Positions 35,448-45,050 of a DNA stretch of 64,000 bases are shown here, one piece after another. Numbering within the stretch: the first letter of the stretch is position 1; every line of letters starts with the position of its first letter. Under the pieces are notes generated by a model. The model searched no databases and had not been told where the DNA came from. It worked only from the letters and a program-made list of their open reading frames with translations. Origin of the DNA: CAVSJR01 sp963728285 (GTDB lineage: Bacteria > Actinomycetota > UBA4738 > HRBIN12); assembly GCA_963728285.1 (NCBI GenBank), contig CAVSJR010000003.1, forward strand, positions 124,001 to 188,000, in the 5' to 3' direction. Made by a program: the position numbers and the translations under genes.

Positions 35448-37436
35448 ATGAGGAACGGGCTCGCTCGACTCACCGAGCCGATGGTCCGCGAGGACGGCGC
35501 GCTGCGTACCGCGACCTGGGAGGAGGCCCTCGACCGGGCCGCCTCGGGTCTGCGGGCGGCGACCGAGCGGAACGGCGGCCGGGGGGTCGGCCTGTTCAGC
35601 TGCTCGAAGGCGACGAACGAGATGAACTTCATGGCACAGAAGTTCATGCGTCAGGTCCTTCACAGCAACAACATCGACAGCTGTAACCGCACCTGACACG
35701 CTCCTTCCGTCGTCGGTCTGGCGACCGTGTTCGGAGCAGGTGGCGGGACAAGTTCATACGAGGAGATCGCGAACACCGATCTCATCATCCTCTGGGGGTC
35801 GAACGCGCGTGAGACGCATCCGATCTTCTTCCACCACGTGCTGAAGGGCATCAGGAATGGCGCGAAGCTGTTCGCCGTGGATCCACGCCGGACGTCGTCG
35901 GCGGAATGGGCCGATCTGTGGCTGGGGATCGACGTGGGCTCCGACATCGCGCTGTCCAACACGATGGCTCGCGAGATCATCGTGAGCGGGCTGCACAACA
36001 GGCCGTTCATCGAGCACGCGACCATGGGCTTCGACGAGTATCGCGACTCGGTGATGGAGTGGACGCTGGAGCGCGGCGAGCGGGTCACCGGCGTTCCGGC
36101 GGATGTCATCCGCGAGGCGGCGCACGCGTATGCGCGCGCCGACCGCGCGGAGATCTGCTGGACGCTCGGGATCACCGAGCACCACACGGCCGTGGACAAC
36201 GTCCTGTGCCTCATCAACCTGGCCCTGCTGACCGGCCACGTGGGCCGGTACGGAAGCGGGCTCAACCCCCTCCGCGGCCAGAACAACGTCCAGGGCGGTG
36301 GCGACATGGGCGCGATCCCGAACAAGCTGCCCGGATTCCAGGACATCGAGCGGGACGCCGCCGCACGGGAGAAGTTCGGGAGGGCCTGGGGCGTGGAGAT
36401 CGTCCCGGAGTACGGATGGCACCTCTCGCAGATGTTCGAGGCGATGGAGCACGGGGACCTGCGCGCGATCTATTGCATCGGCGAGAATCCGGCGACGAGC
36501 GAGGCAGACAACCAGCGGGCGCGGCGCCTGCTCGAGGAGCTGGACTGCCTCATCGTCCAGGACATCTTCCTCACGAAGACCGCCGAGCTCGCCGACGTGG
36601 TGCTTCCCGCGTCGGCCGCGTGGGCCGAGAGCGAGGGGACCGTCACCAACAGCGAGCGGCGCGTCCAGCGGGTGCACAAGGCGCTGGATCCGCCGGGCAA
36701 CGCCAAGGACGACATCTGGATCATCGCCCGAATCGCGGAGCGGCTCGGCGTCGACTGGGGCGACGTCTCGGCGGAGGACGCCTGGAACGAGCTGAGGAGC
36801 CTCGCGCCGAATCACGCCGGCATGAGCTATCGACGCCTCGAGGAGCTCGGCGGCATCCAATGGCCGTGTCTGGACGAGGACGACCCGGGCGGCAAGTTCC
36901 TGCACGAGCGCCTGTGGATGGATCCGCCCGAGCAGGGGCCCCTCGCGCCGCTCAGCGTGACGGTCTTCGAGCCGCCGGTCGACGAGCTGTCGGAGGAGTT
37001 CCCGATGCGCCTGACGACGGGCCGCCGGCTGGACTCCTACAACACCGGCGTCCAGACCGGCGGATATCGCTCTCCGATGCGGCGCGGCGAGACGATCGAC
37101 CTCGCTCCCGAGGACGCCGAGGGGCTGGGCGTCGTCGAGGGGGAGTGCGTGCTCGTCTCCTCGCGACGGGGGTCCCTGGAGGTGCCGGTTCACGTGGATC
37201 CCGGGCTGCGGCCGGGCCTCGCGTTCATGACGTTTCACTTTCCCGAGGAGGTCGAGACGAACATCCTCACGATCGACGCGACCGACCCGAAGTCGGGCAC
37301 GGCGGAGTTCAAGGCGACCGCCGTTCGCATCGACAAGCTCCCGGAGCACGCATCCGCGTCCGGCGGCGCGGGCGCCGGAGGCAGGAGGCGGCTCCTGACC
37401 GAGGGCGATCTGTCGCGAGGCTCCCGTGGAGGTGCG
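35448..37436 (+). CDS. fdhA: Formate dehydrogenase catalytic (Mo/W-bisPGD) subunit, selenoprotein
   Basis: The ATG at 35448 has AAGGAG upstream. The frame reads NNIDSCNRT, meets TGA at 35694-35696, and continues HAPSVVGLATVFGAGGGTSS. In known formate dehydrogenases this TGA position is selenocysteine or cysteine, the Mo/W ligand. The adjacent His is the catalytic one. Later motifs are IILWGSNARETHP, NPLRGQNNVQGGGDMG, YCIGENPATSEADNQRARR, ASAAWAESEGTVTNSERRVQ and RLDSYNTGVQTGGYRSPMRR. The usual N-terminal [4Fe-4S] segment is absent here and encoded at 39365. No stop separates it from the next gene in this frame, so the end is set at the likely TTG of the E subunit. It oxidises formate to CO2. 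Confidence 0.93.
35697..35737 (+). promoter_or_regulatory. Bacterial SECIS element of fdhA
   Basis: The hairpin lies directly after the TGA. The lower stem is GCTCC (35700-35704) with GGAGC (35733-35737). The upper stem is GTCGTC (35709-35714) with GGCGAC (35720-35725), including one G-U pair, around the loop GGTCT (35715-35719). The GGUCU loop and its 18-base distance from the UGA equal those of the E. coli fdhF SECIS as I remember it. SelB would bind here to insert selenocysteine. Confidence 0.85.
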
Positions 37437-37991
37437 TTGGACCTCGAGCTGATGCAGGCCGATCCGACCGACGAGGAGCGGGCGGCCGTCGATGCCCTGC
37501 TCGGGCCCGCCGGAGACAGGGTGGGCGGGCGGCGAACGCTCGGAGCTCGACGGGCACTTCTCGCGAGGCGGCCGGGAGGCGAGGCAGGATCGGCACCTGC
37601 TGCTCCCGGCGCTGCACGCCGTTCGCGATCGCGTCGGATGGATCAGCGAGGGCGCCCTGAACTACATCTGCCGCCGGCTCACGGTGCCGCCGGCCGAGGC
37701 CTTCGGCGTCGCGAGCTTCTACGCGCTGTTCTCGCTCGAGCCGCAGCCCGGGACCGTCATCCACGTCTGCGACGACATCGCGTGCAGGGTGAACGGCGCC
37801 GAGGACTCTCTGCGCCGAGGTCGAGCGATCGGATCGGCTCCGCGCGTGCGCCGGGCGGTGGACGACGACGTGGCGTGGACCAGGAGCCCATGCCTGGGCG
37901 TCTGCGAGCTGGCGCCCGGCCGCGCTGGTGCAGCTCGCCGGGGAGGGGCGCGACGATGTCGCAGTGGCGCCGGCCGATCGAGCGTCGCTGA
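37437..37991 (+). CDS. NAD-linked formate dehydrogenase, NuoE-type [2Fe-2S] subunit (frameshifted)
   Basis: The start is taken as TTG 37437 because GGAGGTG precedes it. The protein reads MQADPTDEERAAVDALL, then RHLLLPALHAVRDRVGWISE, ALNYICRRLTVPPAEAFGVA, VIHVCDDIACRVNGAED, and RSPCLGVCELAP. The four cysteines of a thioredoxin-fold [2Fe-2S] domain (two in CDDIAC, two in CLGVC) are present. Frames change near 37503, 37807, about 37850 and 37917; the three clear ones are +1 insertions. The likely stop is the TGA at 37989-37991, which overlaps the next ATG. It passes electrons between the F subunit's flavin and the Fe-S chain. Confidence 0.78.
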   Translation: MDLELMQADPTDEERAAVDALLGPAGDRVGGRRTLGARRALLARRPGGEAGSAPAAPGAARRSRSRRMDQRGRPELHLPPAHGAAGRGLRRRELLRAVLARAAARDRHPRLRRHRVQGERRRGLSAPRSSDRIGSARAPGGGRRRGVDQEPMPGRLRAGARPRWCSSPGRGATMSQWRRPIERR

Positions 37992-39377
37992 TGGGGCCGT
38001 CGGGGGGCGAGGCGCCCCGGGCCGCGCGACGCGGCGCGCTCGGTTCCTCAGGCCGCGGGCGATCGCTCCGGACTGCGTCTGCTCGCCCGCGTCGGGGCGA
38101 TCGATCCCCGCTCGCTCGACGACTACCGCGCGAGCGGAGGCTACGAGGCGCTTCGCCGCGCCGTCGATCTCGGGCCCGCGGGCGTGATCCGCGAGCTCAA
38201 GGACTCCAAGCTGATGGGCAGGGGCGGCGCCGCGTTTCCGACCGGGGTGAAGTGGGAGGGCGTCGCGACGCAACCCGTCCGGCCGCACTACTTCATCTGC
38301 AACGCCGACGAATCGGAGCCGGGCACCTTCAAGGACCGCGTGCTGATGGAGGACGATCCGTTCGCGGTCGTCGAGGCGCTCACCATCGCGGGCTACGCCA
38401 CGGCGAGCGACACCGGGTTCATCTACGTCCGGGGCGAATACCCGCTCGCGACGCGGCGGCTGGAGCACGCGATCGACCGGGCCCGCGAACGAGGATTCCT
38501 CGGCGCCGACGTGATGGGGGAGGGGTTCTCCTTCGACATCGAGGTCCGCCGCGGCGCGGGCGCCTACATCTGCGGGGAGGAGACCGCGCTGTTCAACTCG
38601 ATCGAGGGCAAGCGCGGAGAGCCGCGCAACAAGCCTCCCTTCCCCGTGCAGCGCGGGGTCTTCGGCAAGCCGACCGGCATCAACAACGTGGAGACGCTGG
38701 TGAACGTGCTGGAGATCCTCCGCATCGGCGGCCCCGCCTACGCGGAGATCGGAACGGAGGGCTCGACCGGCCCCCGCCTGTTCTGCCTCTCGGGGTGCGT
38801 GACGACGCCGGGCCTGTACGAGGTCCCCTTCGGGACGACCCTTCGAGGCCTGCTCGACCTGGCCGGCGGCGTTCGAGGAGGGCGCCCGCTGAAGGCGATC
38901 CTGCTCGGCGGCGCGGCGGGGTCGTTCGTGACGCCCGACGACCTCGATCTGCCCTTGACCTTCGAGGACTCCCGGGCGGCCGGCGTCACGCTCGGCTCCG
39001 GCGTCGTGATGGTCTTCGACGACACGGTGAACCTCGTCGACATCGTCCTTCGCATCGCCGCCTTCTTCCGCGACGAGTCCTGCGGCCAGTGCGTCCCGTG
39101 CCGCGTCGGAACCGTGCGGCAGGAGGAGGCGCTGCACCGGCTCGCCCACGACGCGGCGCTGGGGTCGCGCGAGCGGGAGCTCGCGCTGCTCGGCGAGGTC
39201 GCCCAGGTGATGCGCGACGCGTCGATCTGCGGCCTCGGCCAGACGGCCGCCAACGCGGTCGCCTCCGCGATCGAACGGCTCGATGTCTTCGGCAACGGCT
39301 CCGCGCCGATGCCGGGCCCCGACGGGCGCCGTCCCCATGCCGACCGAGGAGCAGGAGTGACGCGATGGCCCGCGTGA
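37991..39377 (+). CDS. NAD-linked formate dehydrogenase, NuoF-type FMN/NAD-binding subunit (N-terminal frameshift)
   Basis: The first 25 or so residues are in another frame. From LRLLARVGAIDPRSLDDYRA on, one frame runs to 39377. NADH and FMN motifs are LMGRGGAAFPTGVKWE, YFICNADESEPGTFKDR, GAGAYICGEETALFNSIEG and KPTGINNVETLVNVLE. The [4Fe-4S] ligands are in ESCGQCVPCRVGT and the later ASICGLGQTAAN. It reduces NAD with electrons from formate. The overlap TGATG with the E subunit suggests coupling. The C-terminal tail overlaps the next gene by 13 bases; a stop at 39358-39360 in a neighbouring frame may be the true end. Confidence 0.88.
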
Positions 39378-40471
39378 TGCTGGCTCCTCCGAGGCGGCTC
39401 GTGGACGTGGAGATCGACGGCGCCACCGTTCGCGTGCCGGAGGGCTCGACGCTGCTCGACGCCTGCCGGGCGCAGGGGGTCGACACGCCCACCCTGTGCT
39501 ATCTGGAGACGCTCACGCCCGTGAACGCGTGCCGGGTCTGCGTGGTCGAGGTGGAGGGCTCCCGCACGCTCGTGCCGAGCTGCTCACGGGCGGTCGAGCC
39601 CGGCATGGTGGTCTCAACGGATTCCGAACGGGTGCGCACGAGCCGCAGGATGGTGCTCGAGCTGCTGGCGAGCAGCGTGGACATGTCCCTCACCGGCGGC
39701 GACGTCGCGCGCTGGATCGAGGAGTACGGCGTCGACGCGACGCGCTACGGGCCGGCCGCCGCGCCCGCCGCACTCGGGGAGCGAGACGAGCGGCGTCCCG
39801 GCCATCATCACGAGCCGAGCGGCGCGGAGGCGGAGAACGTGCTGCAGCCGGTCAAGGTGGACAACGACCTGTACGTGCGCGACTACTCTCGCTGCATCCT
39901 CTGCTACAAGTGCGTCGAGGCCTGCGGCGTCGACGCGCAGAACACCTTCGCCATCGCGATCGCCGGGCGAGGATTCGACGCGCGCGTGTCGACGGAGTTC
40001 GACGTCGCGCTGCCCGAGTCCGCGTGCGTGTACTGCGGCAACTGCATCGGCGTCTGCCCCACCGGGGCCCTGATGTTCTCCAGCGAGCACGAGATGCGGG
40101 AGGAGGGGAGCTGGAACGAGGAGGAGCAGAAGGTGGTGGAGACCATCTGCCCCTACTGCGGCGTCGGCTGCGACCTCGAGCTGCATGTGCAGGACAACGA
40201 GATCGTGAAGGTCACGAGCCCGCTGGACCATTCCGTGACGAGCGGGAATCTGTGCATCAAGGGTCGCTTCGGGTTCCAGTTCGTGCAGAACCGGATGCCC
40301 CCGGACGCCGAGCGCAAGGGCGCCGGTCCTCCCGCCGGACCCGCAGGAGCCGCCCGACTCCGGACCCGAGTCCGAAGCGAACCCCTCGCCGGGCTGATCG
40401 GAGGGGACCACTCCTGGACGAGGGTCGCGCACCCGGCATCGAACCTCGCGCCGCCGGCGACGGCGAGGTGA
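39365..40471 (+). CDS. Formate dehydrogenase Fe-S half: detached N-terminal part of the alpha subunit
   Basis: This is a 368-residue protein. Residues about 10-95 form a [2Fe-2S] ferredoxin (NACRVCVVEVEGSRTLVPSC). A His-Cys [4Fe-4S] segment and two 4Fe-4S clusters follow (SRCILCYKCVEACG, SACVYCGNCIGVCPTGAL). Residues about 260-315 are the Mo-bisPGD-type [4Fe-4S] domain (ICPYCGVGCDLELHVQDNE, TSGNLCIKGRFGFQFVQ). In ordinary formate dehydrogenase alpha this sequence leads straight into the stretch that begins fdhA at 35448. So the alpha chain is split, and the N-terminal half is encoded last. The C-terminal 50 residues are low-complexity. Confidence 0.88.
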   Translation: MARVMLAPPRRLVDVEIDGATVRVPEGSTLLDACRAQGVDTPTLCYLETLTPVNACRVCVVEVEGSRTLVPSCSRAVEPGMVVSTDSERVRTSRRMVLELLASSVDMSLTGGDVARWIEEYGVDATRYGPAAAPAALGERDERRPGHHHEPSGAEAENVLQPVKVDNDLYVRDYSRCILCYKCVEACGVDAQNTFAIAIAGRGFDARVSTEFDVALPESACVYCGNCIGVCPTGALMFSSEHEMREEGSWNEEEQKVVETICPYCGVGCDLELHVQDNEIVKVTSPLDHSVTSGNLCIKGRFGFQFVQNRMPPDAERKGAGPPAGPAGAARLRTRVRSEPLAGLIGGDHSWTRVAHPASNLAPPATAR

Positions 40472-41050
40472 CCGGGGTCGTCCTCGCCGGGGGAGGCTCC
40501 GTCCGCTTCGGCCGCGACAAGCTCGCCGAGCCCTACCACGGGCTGCCGCTCCTGCATCATGCGATCGTGCGCCTCGCCGAGGTGTGCGGGGACGTCGTCC
40601 TGGTGCTCGCGCCGGAGGTCCCCGAGCCGGCGCTCCCGATGGGGACGCCGGTGAGGATCGCGCGGGACGCGGTCGAGGGAGAGGGTCCGCTGGCCGGCCT
40701 CCTGGCGGGGCTGCTCGACGTGAGCACGGAGTGGGCGCTGGTCGCCGGCGGGGACATGCCGGAGCTCTCGACGGCCGTGCTGCTCGAGATGCTCGATGTC
40801 GCTCGAACGGCGCCGGTCGACGCGGTGACGCTCGCGGACGAGGGGCGCTATCGACCGCTCCCGGTCGCGCTTCGGTCGGGCCCCGCGAGGGAGGTGGCCC
40901 ACCGCGCGCTGCACGACGGCGAGCGAAGCCTCCGCGGATTCCTCGACGGGCTTCGCGTCGCGGTCGTCGATGAGCCGACGTGGCACGCGCTCGATCCGCG
41001 AGCGGCGAACGCTGCGCGACGTCGACGCGCCCGGCGATCTCCTCGGTTGA
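40468..41050 (+). CDS. mobA: Molybdenum cofactor guanylyltransferase MobA (frameshifted near the end)
   Basis: MobA attaches GMP to molybdopterin to make the bis-MGD cofactor used by formate dehydrogenase. It starts at GTG 40468, overlapping the Fe-S gene's stop. Seen are GVVLAGGGSVRFGRDKLAEP (nucleotide-binding; the usual SxRMGxDK is S-V-R-F-G-R-D-K), ALVAGGDMPELSTAVL with the metal-binding Asp, and YRPLPVALRS. A 1-base insertion near 40998 hides the true end ERRTLRDVDAPGDLLG and the TGA at 41048. The restored length of about 193 is normal. Its place at the end of the operon fits cofactor supply. Confidence 0.88.
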
Positions 41051-41121
41051 GAACGGCCGTGGCTCGGTTTCGTGCCGAGGGTTGCGCCGCAGGGCGCCCC
41101 CGGGGGATACTCCGGCAACCC

Positions 41122-42359
41122 ATGATGCGAAGGTTCGCCCCCCTGATCGTCTCGCTCGCGATCCTCCTTCCGGCATCGCTGTCCGCGGCGTCGGTTGACC
41201 CCGCGGATTCGACCCGGGCCGCCGCCCGAGCGCGTACGAATCCCTACATCGTCGCCGCCGGGGACATCGCCTGCGGGGATCCAACGCTCGACTACGAGCC
41301 CGATCACGAGCCGTTCGTTCGCACCCAGAAGTACTGTCACGAGGACGTCACCGCCGCGATGTTCGCGCCGGGGGGCCGGCTCGCCGGCCCGGGCCTTCGG
41401 GCGGTGCTCCCGCTCGGGGACCTGCAGTACGAGTTCGGAGGCGCGCGGGAGGGGTTCCGCAACGAGTACGTCTACGAGAACCCCGAGTGCAGCATCGTCC
41501 CGGGGTTCGAAGAGGGTCCATGCTCCTTCCACGAATCGTGGGCGAAGGCGGCCAGACGTGTGGAGCAGCTACGGGCTCCCGCCCGTTCCCATCAGGCCGA
41601 CGCCGGGCAACCACGAGTACCAGGAGGAGGAAGGGCGCTGCGCGCTGACCGAGGTGGAGGGAGACGGCGATCCGTTCAACGCCTGCGGCTACAACGACTA
41701 TTGGGGAGATCGCGTCGCGGCCCCGACGCGGGCCGCAGGAGCGGCGACGGGGGCGGCAGCTACTAGTTCCGCTTCGACGTCGCGAAGCCTCACCCGATCC
41801 TGTTCGTGTCGCTCAACACGGGGCCCTGCGCCGAGGTGAACTGCGCTGTGCGCGCCGGGCTCGAGGCTCATTCGGTTCCTGCAGAGGGTGCTGTCGTCGC
41901 CCGAATTGAATCCGCCGGAGAGCTGCACCGTCGTCTACTACCACCATCCGGCGTGGGACTGGTACCTCCACGGCGACCTCGACTACGTGCTCCCGATCTG
42001 GCGGGCGATGCTCGATCCCGAGATCGGTAGATCCCAGCGTCCCGACCTCGTCCTGAACGGCCACAACCACCTCTACGAACGCTACGAGCCGCTCGACGCG
42101 AACGGCGAGGTGGGATACCGGGCGGCCGGCGATCCCGCAGATCACCGTGGGGACCGGCGGCAAGAACGCGGGATGGGTCCCGAGCGAACCGCCCAGGCCG
42201 CGGACCGGCCCTCCCGCCGCCGCGGATATCAAGAACTTCGGCATGGAGAAGGTCTCGTGGTCACCCCAGGCGGGGACGCTCGAAGCTGCCTTCTACCGTG
42301 AGGGCGATCCCCAGCCGTTCGATCCCGTGACCTATCGCTGCAACGGCGCCTCGGCCTGA
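41122..42359 (+). pseudogene. Secreted metallophosphoesterase, copy 1, degraded
   Basis: A signal peptide (MMRRFAPLIVSLAILLPASL) precedes a calcineurin-like/purple-acid-phosphatase-like domain. Motifs are YIVAAGDIACGD, VLPLGDLQYEFGG, RPTPGNHEYQEEE, VVYYHHPAWDWYLHGD and LVLNGHNHLYERYEPLDANG, which carry the two-metal ligands. Reading through needs about four frame changes (near 41563, 41750, 41875, 42125) and crosses an in-frame TAG at 41773-41775 after GGGSY. The tandem copy downstream has a sense codon there. The nonsense codon cannot be explained by an inserted base alone, so this copy may be truly dead. The substrate is unknown. Confidence 0.7.
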
Positions 42360-42448
42360 CCCGGGCTCAGGATCAATGGCCTTTCGGCCGGAGACTCCGC
42401 TCGACGGGCGGCGGGGATACTTCGCCGCCCGCCGGCCCGGAAGGATGG

Positions 42449-43649
42449 ATGCGCCGACCGCCGGTTTCGACTCGCCGTTGCCATCCTCGCGCTGTCGACC
42501 GCGTGGGCGACGGGCATCCCCGGAACCGCGACGGCCGAGCGACGCGTCGATCCCTTCGTCGTGGCCGCGGGAGACATCGCCTGCCAGCCTCCCTGGTCCA
42601 CGCCGGCCACCACTCGGAAGGAGGCCTCCTGTCACGAGGACGCGACGGCCGCGATGTTCGCCCCGGGCGGGCGGCTGTCGGGACCGAATCTGCGCGGCAT
42701 CATCCCGCTGGGCGACCTCCAATACATCGGCGGACGGCTCGATGAATTCACCTACGCCGACGACGGCTGCAGCATCGTCCCGCCCTATGGAACGGCGCCG
42801 TGCTCGTTCGATGACTCCTGGGGGAGCGCCGCGTCCAGGGCGGCGCTCGACCTGCCGGACGTTCCCCTCTATCCGACCCCGGGGAACCACGAGTACCAGA
42901 TCGGGTCCGCGGTCTGTCGCCTCGCGAAGCTGACGGGCTCCGCCGAGCCGTACAACGCCTGCGGCTACAACGACTACTTCGGCGACCGCATCGCCGCCCC
43001 GCGCCCGACGCGCAACGGTGATGGGCGGGGCAGCTACTTCATCCGATTCGACGCCGAGAGCCCGCACCCCATCCTGTTCGTCTCGCTCAACGTCGGCCAG
43101 TGCGAGCGGAACCACTCGAAATGCGACGAGGGCTCGAGGACGCTGTCGTTCCTGCGCCGCACGCTCGCATCGCCCGAGCAGAATCCCGCCGAGGGCTGCG
43201 CCGTCGTGTACTACCATCAGCCCGCCTGGGACGCGTACGACCACGGGGACATCGAGTACGTCCGGCCGATCTGGCGGGCGATGCTGGATCCGGCCTTGCG
43301 TCGCGCCTCGCGGCCGGACGTCGTCCTCAACGGCCACAACCACCTCTATGAGCGCTACGAGCCGCTCGACGTGAACGGACGCACGGGAACCGGCGCGCCG
43401 GCGATCCCGCAGATCACCGTCGGGACCGGGGGGCGCGACATCGACAACCTTCCCTCGACGCCACCCGAGACGGCCGCATCTCCTCCGGCCGCCGTGGACG
43501 TCTCGCACTTCGGCGTCCTGAAGCTCTCCTGGTCGCCGGCGCACGGGACGATCACCACCTCGTACCATCGCGAGGGAGACCCCGTCCCCTTCGACCCGGT
43601 CACCTACCGCTGTCGCGGGGCGGGACTCGCGGCCGGCGACGTCGGGTAG
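42449..43649 (+). CDS. Secreted metallophosphoesterase, copy 2
   Basis: This is a tandem paralogue of the preceding gene with the body intact. The signal peptide LAVAILALSTAWATGIPGTA is preceded by MRRP in another frame (1-base insertion near 42462). Motifs are VVAAGDIACQPPW, IIPLGDLQYIGGRL, YPTPGNHEYQIGS, FVSLNVGQCERNHSKCDEGS, VVYYHQPAWDAYDHGD and VLNGHNHLYERYEPLDVNG. The family is calcineurin-like phosphoesterase, close to purple-acid-phosphatase-like proteins. It should act outside the membrane. The restored length is about 399 residues. The C-terminal FDPVTYRC is shared with copy 1. Confidence 0.82.
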
Positions 43650-43715
43650 GCTGCCGCCCGTGATTCGAGCCGAGCACGCGATGGATCGGAACGGGGAAGA
43701 GGGAGGGGGAGGGCC

Positions 43716-45029
43716 ATGCCGAAGCGTCGGGTCTTGATCATGGGCGCCGCCGGGCGCGACTTCCACAACTTCAACACGGTGTATCGCGACGACCCCGACA
43801 CCGAGGTGGTCGCGTTCACCGCCACGCAGATCCCGTTCATCAACGACCGGACGTATCCGGCCGAGCTCGCCGGTCCGGCCTACCCGGAGGGGATCGGGAT
43901 CCACGACGAGAGCCAGCTGGCCCGGCTGATCGCGGACCTCGAGGTCGACGACGTCGTCTTCTCCTATTCCGACGTGTCGCACGAGTACGTCATGCACAAG
44001 GCGAGCGAGGTCCTTGCCGCCGGAGCCAACTTCCTCCTCCTCGGGCCCGACGCGACGATGCTCGACGCCGACATCCCGGTCGTCGCGGTCACGGCGGTCC
44101 GCACGGGAAGCGGGAAGTCGCAGACGACTCGGGCGATCGCCGGGACGCTCAAGGACGCGGGCAAGCGCGTCGTCGCCGTGCGCCATCCCATGCCGTACGG
44201 GGACCTCGCCGCGCAGCGGGTGCAGCGCTACGCGGAGATCGGCGATCTGGAGCGATACAACACGACCATCGAGGAGCGCGAGGAGTACGAGCCGCACATC
44301 ACGAGCGGGACGGTCATCTACGCCGGCGTCGACTACGGCGAGATCCTCGCCCGCGCGCAGCAGGAGGGCGATGTGCTGCTGTGGGACGGGGGCAACAACG
44401 ACCTGCCGTTCTACCGGCCGACGGTCTGGATCACGGTCGTCGACCCCCTGCGCGCGGGGCACGAGCTGACCTATCATCCGGGCGAGGCCAACCTCCGGGC
44501 GGCCGACGTGCTGCTCATCAACAAGGTCGACTCGGCGACGCCGGAGGAGCTCGGCCGGCTCGAGGCGACCATCCGCTCGGCGAATCCCGACGCCATGGTC
44601 GTGAGGGCAAACTCGAAGGTGATCGTCGATGACCCCGCGGCGATCGAGGGCAAGCGGGTCCTCGTCGTGGAGGACGGGCCGACCCTCACGCACGGAGACA
44701 TGAAGTACGGCGCCGGCGTGGTCGCTGCGCGGCGCAACGGCGCGGCCGAGATCGTCGATCCTCGGCCGTGGGCGCTGGGGACGATCGCGGACACGTTCGA
44801 GAAGTACGACGTCGGGCCCGTCCTTCCCGCGATGGGGTACTCGCAGGGCCAGCTCGACGAGATGTCCAAGATCATCGACGCGGCCGACGCCGATACCGTG
44901 GTGATCGCCTCGCCGATCGATCTGCGCGCCGTCATCGACATCCGCAAGCCCGCGGTCCGCGTCCGCTACGACCTCGACGTGTTGCCCGACTCGCCGTCCC
45001 TGTTGGACGCGCTGAAGCCGGTCCTCTAG
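43716..45029 (+). CDS. Cyclic 2,3-diphosphoglycerate synthetase-like GTPase/ATPase
   Basis: This is a 437-residue protein with a Rossmann-like N-terminus (RVLIMGAAGRDFHNFNTVYR) and a central P-loop, VTAVRTGSGKSQTTRAIAG. LLWDGGNNDLPFYRP and VLLINKVDSATPEELGRLEA are G-protein-like motifs. It belongs to COG2403. The archaeal member makes cyclic 2,3-diphosphoglycerate, but most bacterial members are uncharacterised. A strong GGAGGG ribosome-binding site precedes the ATG. It is followed 21 bases later by carbamate kinase, so the pair probably acts together in an unknown step. Confidence 0.78.
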   Translation: MPKRRVLIMGAAGRDFHNFNTVYRDDPDTEVVAFTATQIPFINDRTYPAELAGPAYPEGIGIHDESQLARLIADLEVDDVVFSYSDVSHEYVMHKASEVLAAGANFLLLGPDATMLDADIPVVAVTAVRTGSGKSQTTRAIAGTLKDAGKRVVAVRHPMPYGDLAAQRVQRYAEIGDLERYNTTIEEREEYEPHITSGTVIYAGVDYGEILARAQQEGDVLLWDGGNNDLPFYRPTVWITVVDPLRAGHELTYHPGEANLRAADVLLINKVDSATPEELGRLEATIRSANPDAMVVRANSKVIVDDPAAIEGKRVLVVEDGPTLTHGDMKYGAGVVAARRNGAAEIVDPRPWALGTIADTFEKYDVGPVLPAMGYSQGQLDEMSKIIDAADADTVVIASPIDLRAVIDIRKPAVRVRYDLDVLPDSPSLLDALKPVL

Positions 45030-45050
45030 GCGCCGTTCGGGAACCGGGCC

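Noticed and set aside
35694..35696. The TGA in fdhA as just another frameshift or stop error
   Set aside because: The reading frame is identical on both sides, the position is the known Sec/Cys site, and a SECIS-like hairpin follows at the correct distance.
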